DNA of 53,269 bases from Sphingomonadales bacterium Ga0077531 (GTDB lineage: Bacteria; Pseudomonadota; Alphaproteobacteria; Sphingomonadales; Sphingomonadaceae): positions 1 to 53,269 of the forward strand of contig LNED01000044.1 of assembly GCA_001464915.1 (NCBI GenBank). Direction: 5' to 3'. Of the stretch, positions 31,660 to 39,705 are shown one piece after another. Position 1 is the stretch's first letter, and each line of letters begins with the position of its first letter. Both the position numbers and the translations under genes were made by a program. The notes beneath the pieces were generated by a model. The model worked only from the letters and a program-made list of their open reading frames with translations. It was not told the DNA's origin and searched no databases.

Positions 31660-31692
31660 GCGTTGCATAGGAAAACGCAACGCTCGCGTTGC
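31660..31692. promoter_or_regulatory. GCGTTGC inverted-repeat cluster, candidate operator
   Basis: GCGTTGC occurs at 31660-31666 and again at 31686-31692. Its exact complement GCAACGC lies at 31677-31683, only 2 bases before the second copy, forming a near-perfect palindrome. The cluster sits between the divergent aldehyde dehydrogenase and GST genes, so one regulator could serve both. No known regulator site is recognised. Confidence 0.35.
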
Positions 31693-31793
31693 CGGATTGT
31701 TTAGCCAGTGCGGCGGCACGCATCGCCTAGCGATTGCGCTATTGCAGGGCAGGCTTATGGAGACGGCCAAACCTGCCTTCGAGGAGAGCGTGC

Positions 31794-32498
31794 ATGAGTG
31801 ATTCCCGCCCCGATCTGGTCATCTATGGCAGCCCGGTTTCGCCGTTCGTGCGCAAAGTCGCAGGGCTCTGCATCGAAAAGGGCGTTGATTACGAGGTTGA
31901 GGCGGTCAACGTGTTCGACCCGCCGCAGTGGTTCCGGGACATCTCGCCGATGAAGCGTATTCCGGTGCTGCGCGATCGGTCTGTGGCCGAAGAAGGCGTG
32001 GCGGGCACCATCGCCGATTCATCAGCGATCTGCGCGATGATTGAACGCAAGCACCCTGTGCCTGCGCTGTATCCGCAAGCACCGATGGCACTGGGGGAGG
32101 CTTTGTTCATTGAGGAATATGCCGACACTTCGTTGGCGATGGCAGGCGGGCTTGGCATCTTTCGGCCGATCTTTTTCGCGGTGAGCAAGGGCCAGGAACC
32201 CGATCTGGCCAAGGCGCGCGATGCCTGGGCCAATCAGCTGCCGCCGATCTTCGACGTGCTCGAAACGCGGCTGGCGGGGCGCGGATTTTTTGCCGGCGAT
32301 GCGCTGTCGATTGCTGACATAACTGTGGCCTGCGTGCTGATGCAGATATCCTTGGTGGCGGAGACTCCGCTGGAGCGTTGGCCGGCACTTGCCGCGCATT
32401 TTTCCGCGATGCAGGCGCGCCCTTCGATCGCCGAGCCTTACGCAGCGGCGGAAAAGATGGTCCGCAAGGCCTTGCCCACCCGCTTCGACCTGACCTAA
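31794..32498 (+). CDS. Glutathione S-transferase family protein
   Basis: This 234-residue protein has an N-terminal thioredoxin-like domain (LVIYGSPVSPFVRKVAGLCI, then MKRIPVLRDRS with the cis-Pro typical of GSTs and DSSAICAMIERKHP for glutathione binding). An all-helical C-terminal domain has the N-capping GDALSIADITVACVLMQI motif. The Ser in SPVSPFVRK is the likely glutathione-activating residue, which suits Beta/Zeta-like or bacterial GST types. It acts in the cytoplasm on electrophiles or as an isomerase; the substrate is unknown. GAGGAG lies about 8 bases before the ATG at 31794. Confidence 0.88.
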   Translation: MSDSRPDLVIYGSPVSPFVRKVAGLCIEKGVDYEVEAVNVFDPPQWFRDISPMKRIPVLRDRSVAEEGVAGTIADSSAICAMIERKHPVPALYPQAPMALGEALFIEEYADTSLAMAGGLGIFRPIFFAVSKGQEPDLAKARDAWANQLPPIFDVLETRLAGRGFFAGDALSIADITVACVLMQISLVAETPLERWPALAAHFSAMQARPSIAEPYAAAEKMVRKALPTRFDLT

Positions 32499-32533
32499 GC
32501 CCCCGTTCGAGCAAACAGAGGGCAATCGCGCAC

Positions 32534-33400
32534 ATGGCGAGCGAATGGTGCATCGGGATCATCGGCGGATCGGGCCTCTATGCGATGGATGGCATCGAGG
32601 ACGAGCAGTGGATCGCGATTGATACGCCGTGGGGCGATCCATCGGACGAGATCCTGTGCGGACGGATTGGCGAGGTGAAGGTGCGCTTTCTTCCGCGCCA
32701 CGGCCGCGGCCATCCGATTACGCCGACCGAACTCAACGCGCGCGCCAATATCGATGCGCTGAAGCGGGCGGGCTGCACCGATATTCTGGCGATTTCGGCG
32801 GTGGGATCATTGCGCGAAGAGCTGGAGCCGGGGCGGTTCGCGATTGTCGAACAGTTCATTGACCGCACCGTGCATCGCCCCTCGACCTTCTTCACCAGCG
32901 GCTTCGTCACCCACGTTTCAATGGCCGATCCGGTCTGCCCGCGCCTGTCGGAAATGGCCGCGAAGGCGGTCGCCAAAGCCAAGGGCAAGGTCGCGGTCGG
33001 TGCGACTTATTTGGCAATGGAAGGCCCGCAGTTTTCGACCCGCGCCGAAAGCCGGATGTACAAGGCGTGGGGCGCGGACATTATCGGCATGACCGGAATG
33101 CCCGAAGCCAAGCTCGCCCGCGAGGCCGAGCTGCCCTATGCCCTCGTCGGTATGGTCACCGATTATGACTGTTGGCGCGAAGGGGATTCGGTCGATGTCG
33201 CGCAGGTGATCGAGCAGATGCAGGTCAACGGCGCGCTCGCCCGGACGATGGTGGCAAACTTCATCGCCGCCCTGCCAAAAAAGCGTAGCCCATCCCCGAT
33301 CGATACCGCGCTCGACGACGCGGTGATCACTGCGCCCGATGAACACGATCCGGCGGTGATGGCGAAACTTGACGCGGTGGCCGGGCGATTGTTCAGTTAA
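32534..33400 (+). CDS. mtnP: S-methyl-5'-thioadenosine phosphorylase
   Basis: MtnP splits methylthioadenosine with phosphate to adenine and methylthioribose-1-phosphate in methionine salvage. The 288-residue protein has IGIIGGSGLYAMDGIE near the start, the phosphate-binding FLPRHGRGHPITPTELNARA near 53, AISAVGSLREELEPGRF, the YLAMEGPQFSTRAESRMYKA segment with substrate-binding Glu, and GADIIGMTGMPEAKLAREAE. The start MASEWCIGIIGG at 32534 fits the family, although the frame is open upstream inside the GST gene. It follows the GST gene by 35 bases and may be co-transcribed with it and rluE. Confidence 0.94.
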   Translation: MASEWCIGIIGGSGLYAMDGIEDEQWIAIDTPWGDPSDEILCGRIGEVKVRFLPRHGRGHPITPTELNARANIDALKRAGCTDILAISAVGSLREELEPGRFAIVEQFIDRTVHRPSTFFTSGFVTHVSMADPVCPRLSEMAAKAVAKAKGKVAVGATYLAMEGPQFSTRAESRMYKAWGADIIGMTGMPEAKLAREAELPYALVGMVTDYDCWREGDSVDVAQVIEQMQVNGALARTMVANFIAALPKKRSPSPIDTALDDAVITAPDEHDPAVMAKLDAVAGRLFS

Positions 33401-33418
33401 GGGCGGAGGCGGCCGCGC

Positions 33419-33964
33419 ATGGCACTGATCCGCTTCAATAAACCTTACGGCATCCTGTCGCAGTTCACTGACACAGGCATGCCTGAGGCCCGCGCGACCC
33501 TGTCCGAATTCATCACCATGCCTGGCGTCTATCCCGCCGGTCGCTTGGATCGCGACAGCGAAGGGCTGCTGCTGCTGACCGATGATGGCGCGTTGCAGGC
33601 GCAAATCGCCGACCCCCGGTTCAAATTGCCCAAAACCTATTTGGTGCAGGTCGAAGGCCTGCCCGATGCCGCCGCAATTGCGCAACTGCGCCGGGGCGTT
33701 ACGCTCAAAGATGGCCCGACCCGCCCGGCCAAGGCCGAGTTGATCGATCCGCCCACGCTATGGCCGCGCGATCCGCCGGTGCGCTATCGCAAGACTGTCC
33801 CCGATAGCTGGCTGCGGCTGACGATCACCGAAGGGCGTAACCGTCAGGTGCGCCGGATGACGGCGGCAGTGGGGCACCCGACCTTGCGGCTGGTGCGCTG
33901 GAGCATCGGCGAATGGACGCTGGACGATCTGCCACCGGGCGAATGGCGGGTGGTTTTACCCTAG
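33419..33964 (+). CDS. rluE: 23S rRNA pseudouridine synthase, RluE-like
   Basis: This RsuA-family pseudouridine synthase makes pseudouridine in rRNA; RluE acts at 23S position 2457 in E. coli. The 181-residue protein has the N-terminal [13 protein letters not shown] motif, the catalytic Asp43 in [27 protein letters not shown] and the C-terminal [20 protein letters not shown] motif. It lacks an S4 domain, as RluE does. The ATG at 33419 lies 18 bases after the methylthioadenosine phosphorylase stop. The stop overlaps that of the convergent YciI gene. Confidence 0.92.
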   Translation: MALIRFNKPYGILSQFTDTGMPEARATLSEFITMPGVYPAGRLDRDSEGLLLLTDDGALQAQIADPRFKLPKTYLVQVEGLPDAAAIAQLRRGVTLKDGPTRPAKAELIDPPTLWPRDPPVRYRKTVPDSWLRLTITEGRNRQVRRMTAAVGHPTLRLVRWSIGEWTLDDLPPGEWRVVLP

Positions 33965-34248
33965 GCCCAATCGCCGAGCAGCGGGGTGAATTCGTCCACC
34001 CGGATCAACTGCCACACTCCGCCGGTGAGGTACGGATCACCCGCCAGCAACGCGCGCGCGGCGGCTTCGTCTGCGGCCTTCACGATCAGTAGCGATCCGA
34101 TGATCAGCCCGTCGGCGCGTTTCAGCGGGCCGACGATCACGAAATGATCGGCATTGGCGTGGATGAAATCGAGATGGGCCGGGCGGTGGATCGCGCGCAG
34201 GCGGCCGCCGTCTTCGCCGTCGCGGCAATGGAAGCAGAACATGCGCAT
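33961..34248 (-). CDS. YciI-like (YCII/DGPF) family protein
   Basis: This 95-residue protein has the dimeric ferredoxin-like YciI pattern: [20 protein letters not shown], then [38 protein letters not shown] and the [15 protein letters not shown] end. His26 (RPAHLDF) is the residue proposed as active in family members, whose function is unsettled. It is convergent with rluE, with stops overlapping, and divergent from putA across a 148-base gap that holds an inverted repeat. Confidence 0.85.
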   Translation of the reverse strand: MRMFCFHCRDGEDGGRLRAIHRPAHLDFIHANADHFVIVGPLKRADGLIIGSLLIVKAADEAAARALLAGDPYLTGGVWQLIRVDEFTPLLGDWA

Positions 34249-34259
34249 TGGAACAATCC

Positions 34260-34286
34260 CCCGGTTGGCTATGCAGGCTAACCGGG
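34260..34286. promoter_or_regulatory. Inverted repeat upstream of putA
   Basis: CCCGGTTGGC (34260-34269) pairs with GCTAACCGGG (34277-34286) over 10 bp, with one G-T pair and a 7-base spacer. It lies in the gap between divergent yciI-like and putA genes, close to the yciI-like start. It could be an operator or a 5' mRNA hairpin. No named motif is recognised. Confidence 0.35.
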
Positions 34287-34396
34287 CGGGCCAAAGCGAT
34301 CAAGCAGCCCCTGTTGCAAAGACCGAACTTGAAGCGCAGCCTTGCCCGGTTCAGAGGCCGGATCACGCTTCCGAATCGTTTCAGGTGAAATCAAAT

Positions 34397-37300
34397 ATGG
34401 CCGATATTGCCGCGACCTTCCCTCCGCTCGACCGCGCTGATCTGCGCCGCGCCTATCGGCAGGAGGAAGAGGCCTGCATTTCCGAACGGCTCGATCAGGC
34501 CGCGCCTGCCGCGCGGGTACATGGGGCTGCCGCTGCGCTGGCGATCGACCTGATCGAAGGCGCGCGCGCGCACAAAGCCAGCGGGATCGACGCGTTCTTG
34601 CAGCAATATGGGCTCGATACCGAAGAAGGCATCGCGCTGATGTGCTTGGCCGAAGCCTTGCTGCGCGTGCCCGACGCCGCCACCGCCGACGCGCTGATCC
34701 GCGACAAGATTGGCAGCATCGAATGGGGCGAGCATCTGGGCGAAAGCTCCTCCACCTTTGTCAACGCAGCGACCTTTTCGCTGATGCTGACCGGCGAAGT
34801 GCTCGATCCGCCCGACGCGCGCCAACGTGGGATGGGCGGGACGTTGAAGCGGGCGATCAACCGTCTGGGCGAACCGGTCATCCGCACCGCCACGGGTCAG
34901 GCGATGAAGATCCTAGGCGGACAATTCGTGTTCGGCCGAACCATTGACGAGGCGCTGAAACGCGCCGCGCCGGAACGCGCGCAGGGGATCACCCACAGCT
35001 TCGACATGCTCGGCGAAGCGGCGATGACCTTTGCCGATGCCGAGAAATACCGCATCAGTTATGAAGCCGCTCTCACCCGCCTGGCGCGCGAGGCGGGGGC
35101 AGGGGTTGCCGCGTCTCCGGGCATTTCGGTCAAGCTGTCGGCGCTCCACCCCAAGTACAATTTCTTCCACGCGGACGAAGCCCGCGCCGCGATGGTGCCA
35201 ATGATCAAGGCGCTAGCCGTGAAGGCACGCGATGCCGATATCCATTTCACGATTGACGCGGAAGAAGCCGAAAGGCTCGAACTCAGCCTCGATATTATTG
35301 AGGCATTGGTCGCTGATGATGACCTGTTCCGCTGCCCCGATGGCAGCCGGTGGGAAGGGTTCGGCCTTGCCATTCAGGCCTATCAGAAGCGCGGCGTGGC
35401 GGTGTGCGACTGGGCGGGGAAACTTGCCCGCAGGCACGGCCGCAAACTATTCGTCCGGCTGGTCAAGGGCGCGTACTGGGACAGCGAAGTGAAGCTGGCG
35501 CAGGTTGGCGGTTACAGCGACTACCCGGTGTTCACACGCAAGGTCGCGACCGATGTCAGCTACCTCGCCTGCGCCGCGCGCCTGTTCGAACACAGCGACG
35601 TGTTGCACCCGGCGTTCGCCACCCACAACGCCTATACCATCGCCGCGATCAAGGCCTTGAGTGAGGGCAAAACCTTCGAATTCCAGCGCCTGCATGGCAT
35701 GGGCGAGGAAGTCTATCAGGCGCTCCGCCGGGTGGAGGGCAACAATCCCACCCCGGTGCGGATTTACGCTCCCGTAGGCGGGCACAAGGAACTGCTCGCC
35801 TATCTGGTGCGCCGCTTGCTGGAGAATGGGGCCAACACCAGCTTCGTCAACCGCATGGGCGATGCCGATATTCCCGCAGAAGAGCTGGTCGGTGATCCGG
35901 TGGCGGAACTCGCCGCACTGTCGCCGCGCCGCAATCCGGCGATCCCGCTGCCGGGGGACATCTTTGGCAGCCGCCAGAACAGCGCCGGGATAGACCTCAG
36001 CGATCCGCTGGTGCGCGAACCGCTAATGGAACGGCTGGCAAATCTCGCCAACGTCCACTGGCGCGCTGAGCCGACCTTCGCCGGCGCGGTGGCGGGCGAA
36101 ATCGCGCCGATCACCATGCCGCACGACCTTTCCGCCATCGTCGGCACCCGCCGTGATGCCACCGCCGAAGAGGTCGAGGCCGCCTTCACCCGCGCCGCTG
36201 CGATCCAGCCGGGCTGGGACGCATTGGGCGGCGAAGCGCGCGCGCTGCTGCTCGAAGAAGCCGCCGATCTGTTCGAAGTGCACTCCGCTGAATTCCTCAG
36301 CCTGTGCCAGCGCGAAGCGGGCAAGACGTTGCTCGATAGCGTGCTCGAATTGCGCGAAGCGGTCGATTTTCTGCGCTATTATGCCGCCGAAGCGCGCCAC
36401 CAATTCAGCGAACCTGCGATCCTGCCCGGGCCGACGGGGGAGGAAAACTCGCTCAGCCTCCACGGGCGCGGGGTGTTTGCCACGATCAGCCCGTGGAACT
36501 TCCCGCTGGCGATCTTCATCGGCATGGCTTCGGCCGCGCTGGCAGCGGGCAATAGCATCATCGCCAAGCCCGCCGAACAGACCCCGCTGATCGCCGCGCT
36601 CGCCGTCAAGCTATGCCACGAAGCCGGCATTCCGCCCGAGGCACTGCAATTGCTCCCCGGCGCAGGCGCGGTCGGCCAGATGATCACCGCCGACCCGCGG
36701 CTGGCAGGCGTTGCCTTCACCGGATCGACCGAGACAGCGCAGGCGATCAACCGCGCGTTGGCGAACCGCGACGGACCGATTGCCACGCTGATCGCCGAAA
36801 CCGGCGGGCAGAACGCGATGATCGTTGATAGCTCTGCCCTGCCCGAACAGGTTGTGCGCGATGTGCTCGCCAGCAGCTTCCAGAGCGCCGGGCAACGCTG
36901 TTCGGCGCTGCGGGTGCTCTATCTGCAGGACGACATTGCCGATCAGGTGCTGGCCATGATCCGGGGCGGTTTTGACGCGCTGACCATCGGCGACCCCGCA
37001 AGCCTCACCACCGATGTGGGCCCGGTGATCGATCAGGACGCGCAGGCCGCGCTCGAACGTCATGTTGCGCGCAGCGAGGCGAGTGGACGCAGCGTCACCC
37101 GCCTGCCGCTGCCGCAGGAAACCGCCAAGGGCTGCTTTGTCGCGCCTACCATCATCGAACTGGGTTCAATTGGGGAGCTGAACCGCGAACATTTCGGCCC
37201 GATCCTCCACGTGGTGCGCTTCAAGGCAGGCGATCTGGCGCGGGTGGTGGATGACATCAACGCCACCGGATTTGGCCTAACCCTCGGCCTGCACAGCCGC

Positions 37301-37534
37301 ATCGCCGAGACCCGGCGCTTCGTGCAATCGCGGGCGCGGGTTGGCAATTTCTACGTCAACCGCAACCAGATTGGCGCGGTGGTCGGCAGCCAACCGTTCG
37401 GCGGCGAAGGGCTGTCGGGCACCGGGCCGAAAGCGGGCGGGCCGCACTACCTCGCCCGCTTCGCAACCGAGCGGGTGATGTGCATCGACACGACGGCGGC
37501 GGGCGGCAATGCGAGCCTGCTCGCTGCGGGCTGA
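34397..37534 (+). CDS. putA: Bifunctional proline dehydrogenase/P5C dehydrogenase
   Basis: PutA oxidises proline to glutamate using FAD and NAD at the membrane. The 1045-residue protein has a PRODH barrel at about 150-460 (SVKLSALHPKYN, FVRLVKGAYWDSEVKLAQ, ATHNAYTIAAIKALS, FQRLHGMGEEVY). An aldehyde dehydrogenase domain lies at about 560-1000 (ISPWNFPLAIFIGMASAALA, ETGGQNAMIVDSS with Glu near 800, SAGQRCSALRVLY with catalytic Cys near 834). There is no N-terminal ribbon-helix-helix domain, so it is not self-regulating like the E. coli protein. The start MADIAATFPPLDRADLRRAY at 34397 is preceded by AGGTGA; the upstream open frame is not PutA-like. A terminator-like hairpin follows. Confidence 0.96.
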   Translation: MADIAATFPPLDRADLRRAYRQEEEACISERLDQAAPAARVHGAAAALAIDLIEGARAHKASGIDAFLQQYGLDTEEGIALMCLAEALLRVPDAATADALIRDKIGSIEWGEHLGESSSTFVNAATFSLMLTGEVLDPPDARQRGMGGTLKRAINRLGEPVIRTATGQAMKILGGQFVFGRTIDEALKRAAPERAQGITHSFDMLGEAAMTFADAEKYRISYEAALTRLAREAGAGVAASPGISVKLSALHPKYNFFHADEARAAMVPMIKALAVKARDADIHFTIDAEEAERLELSLDIIEALVADDDLFRCPDGSRWEGFGLAIQAYQKRGVAVCDWAGKLARRHGRKLFVRLVKGAYWDSEVKLAQVGGYSDYPVFTRKVATDVSYLACAARLFEHSDVLHPAFATHNAYTIAAIKALSEGKTFEFQRLHGMGEEVYQALRRVEGNNPTPVRIYAPVGGHKELLAYLVRRLLENGANTSFVNRMGDADIPAEELVGDPVAELAALSPRRNPAIPLPGDIFGSRQNSAGIDLSDPLVREPLMERLANLANVHWRAEPTFAGAVAGEIAPITMPHDLSAIVGTRRDATAEEVEAAFTRAAAIQPGWDALGGEARALLLEEAADLFEVHSAEFLSLCQREAGKTLLDSVLELREAVDFLRYYAAEARHQFSEPAILPGPTGEENSLSLHGRGVFATISPWNFPLAIFIGMASAALAAGNSIIAKPAEQTPLIAALAVKLCHEAGIPPEALQLLPGAGAVGQMITADPRLAGVAFTGSTETAQAINRALANRDGPIATLIAETGGQNAMIVDSSALPEQVVRDVLASSFQSAGQRCSALRVLYLQDDIADQVLAMIRGGFDALTIGDPASLTTDVGPVIDQDAQAALERHVARSEASGRSVTRLPLPQETAKGCFVAPTIIELGSIGELNREHFGPILHVVRFKAGDLARVVDDINATGFGLTLGLHSRIAETRRFVQSRARVGNFYVNRNQIGAVVGSQPFGGEGLSGTGPKAGGPHYLARFATERVMCIDTTAAGGNASLLAAG

Positions 37535-37554
37535 GGAGCGGAGCCCGGGGGGGA

Positions 37555-37581
37555 GCCTGTAAAAGCACAGGCAGCTTTTAC
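37555..37581 (+). terminator. Overlapping hairpins after putA, likely terminator
   Basis: GCCTGT (37555-37560) pairs with ACAGGC (37567-37572), followed by AGCTTTTAC. Alternatively GTAAAAGC (37559-37566) pairs perfectly with GCTTTTAC (37574-37581). The two helices cannot form together. The first, with a short T run after it, would serve as the putA terminator 20 bases past the stop. Confidence 0.5.
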
Positions 37582-37720
37582 GCAGCGTTGCGCCTAAACT
37601 TGCCGTTCGGATGGCGACCCCATTTCGGACAATGTGTAGCGCGCGGGAGATTGGCCACTAGATCTGAGCTACTGGGCGACCGGGCGTGGCGCGGGTTCAT
37701 TCACGCGGTATCCATGAGCG

Positions 37721-39562
37721 TTAGGCGGCAGATCGCAGTACGTTTCGGCCATCCTCTTTAGCTTTGTAGAGTGCTTCGTCGGCTCTTCGCAGGGCATCTT
37801 CTATGTCGCCGCTTTCGGTTACCGTGGCGAGACCAGCACTGACGGTCACTTTTGTGAGCCCAGCCACCGCCCAAGTCTCGCAAGCAATCTGCGCTCTCAG
37901 CCGCTCAATTATCTTGTAGGCGTTGTCACTACTCTCGCCAGGAAGAACCACGAGAAATTCTTCACCACCAAACCTCCCCACAAAATCTGTTGGGCGAAGC
38001 TGACTGGACACGATCGTGGCAACCCGCTTCAAGACTTCATCACCGGCCTGATGTCCATGCCGGTCGTTCACCTGTTTGAAGTGATCGATGTCGAAGATCG
38101 CAATTGTCAGTGATTTCTTGTTTTGCGTGGCTGAGCGGCTAGCAATGTGCAGGCTCGTCATGATTTTTCGACGATTGGCTATCCCGGTCAGATAATCTGT
38201 CTCGGCCAAGCGCTGCGCAACCGAGGCCTCGTGAATTGCCTCGGTACGCGCAATCCGCAAAGCTTCCAGTGTCTCAGTTTGATCGGTGATATCATGAAAT
38301 GTCCCGAACAATCCTTCGAAAGCACCCGTTGGGTTGTATCGAGGTTGGCCAATGCTGGAAACGCACCTTATTGAGCCATCGGGTCGAACTATTCGCGCAT
38401 GGTAAGTAAAGCCTTCGCGGCGCTCCATCGCCCCTAGCAGCACAGCCCGAACCATGTCGCGATCGTCTGGGTGATAGAGCGTTAGCGAAGTGGTTTCCTG
38501 AAGGTCCATCTTGTCGTCGAATTTCAGATCAGTCGGCTCCACTCCATGAATTCTGTAGACCTCCTCTGACCAGTTCAATGATTTATAATCATTGCCGACA
38601 TACCAATGCCCCACGTGTGCAGTGCTTTCTGCCAGCTTTAGATACGCATTGGCCTCTGCGTATTGATCAATCAGCTTCTCCTTCGCCGCCATTAACGCTG
38701 AAAGAGGCCAAGCAGCACACAAAAGGCTCAGCAGATAGACCTGCAGGAACAAGGTGTCGCCATTTAGTGCCAGATTTTCTATTGCCGACCCTGAGAAATC
38801 GGTTTGTGCTGTCGCAATGATTGCAATCACGCTGATGTTGATGGCGGCTCCGCGCGAGCCAAAGAAATAGGTGACCGCTATAACCCCGATCATCGGGAGA
38901 AAGAGAAAGCGCCCGTCTTGGTAGGACAGAGCCAGCGAGCTGACAGCAGCGAAGCCGACGGCAATGAGAAGCAATTGCCAGGCTCTACGCATCGAGAAGT
39001 CAGACCTGTTGACGCGCAGTCCATTCACAATCGTCACAATCAAGGGTGTGACAATCAGCGTCCCGAGAGACACCGTTATGAACCAGGAAACAAAGAACGC
39101 AGGCGCTAGGTTGCCAGAGAGCCCTGCCGCGAATGCGCTGCTGGCCGCGCTCCCAATAACGGTCGCACCAAGGAATGTCGCAAGCCAGCGTTTGTCATCC
39201 AGCGTTCGGGGTATGCCCGATGTCCGGATGACCAGCTGGCTGATCACCAGACCCTCAACAACATTCGCGAATGTGAAACCTAACGCCATTGGTGCCGAAG
39301 CGCCAAAAAGTGTGTTCGCAGCTAAACTTGCGAAGCCAACCGCGCATACAAAAGGAACGGATTGGCCGGGTTTGGCCAAGAGCAAGGCTGCTATGAACAC
39401 ACCGCTTGCGGGCCAAATCGTCGCTATCCCACCCACACCTTGAGTAAGATGCAGTGAAACGCATGCGGCCATGAAATACGCAACGCCGACCACGGACCCG
39501 AGCGCACAGGCCTGCAACCATATCTGAACCGATTTTGCGGGAGTGTGCATCAAGAACCGCAT
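37721..39562 (-). CDS. MASE1-PAS-GGDEF membrane diguanylate cyclase
   Basis: This 613-residue protein makes cyclic di-GMP. The N-terminal about 300 residues hold some eight membrane helices with the MASE1 sensory pattern (GVGGIATIWPASGVFIAALL; FANVVEGLVISQLVIR). A PAS/PAC domain follows at about 320-440 (WSEEVYRIHGVEP; PDGSIRCVSSIGQPRYN; FGTFHDITDQ). The GGDEF domain has DYLTGIANRRK, IFDIDHFKQVNDRHGHQAGD and the active GGEEF. The RxxD inhibitory site is present (RPTD, 9 to 6 residues before GGEEF), so product inhibition is likely. Its base composition is clearly lower in GC than its neighbours, hinting at transfer. Starts at 39562 or 39550 are both possible. Confidence 0.92.
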   Translation of the reverse strand: MRFLMHTPAKSVQIWLQACALGSVVGVAYFMAACVSLHLTQGVGGIATIWPASGVFIAALLLAKPGQSVPFVCAVGFASLAANTLFGASAPMALGFTFANVVEGLVISQLVIRTSGIPRTLDDKRWLATFLGATVIGSAASSAFAAGLSGNLAPAFFVSWFITVSLGTLIVTPLIVTIVNGLRVNRSDFSMRRAWQLLLIAVGFAAVSSLALSYQDGRFLFLPMIGVIAVTYFFGSRGAAINISVIAIIATAQTDFSGSAIENLALNGDTLFLQVYLLSLLCAAWPLSALMAAKEKLIDQYAEANAYLKLAESTAHVGHWYVGNDYKSLNWSEEVYRIHGVEPTDLKFDDKMDLQETTSLTLYHPDDRDMVRAVLLGAMERREGFTYHARIVRPDGSIRCVSSIGQPRYNPTGAFEGLFGTFHDITDQTETLEALRIARTEAIHEASVAQRLAETDYLTGIANRRKIMTSLHIASRSATQNKKSLTIAIFDIDHFKQVNDRHGHQAGDEVLKRVATIVSSQLRPTDFVGRFGGEEFLVVLPGESSDNAYKIIERLRAQIACETWAVAGLTKVTVSAGLATVTESGDIEDALRRADEALYKAKEDGRNVLRSAA

Positions 39563-39705
39563 CGCACCAAAAGGTTAAAGTCGTCTCTGGAACCGGCTGC
39601 GAAATCTGCCTAGTGCTCACCTGAATCTTTGGCTGCCTTCCACACAATCGCGGCCATTTTGCGAGCGACCGTATGGCCCGTAAGCAGACATTGGCAACGC
39701 GCACA

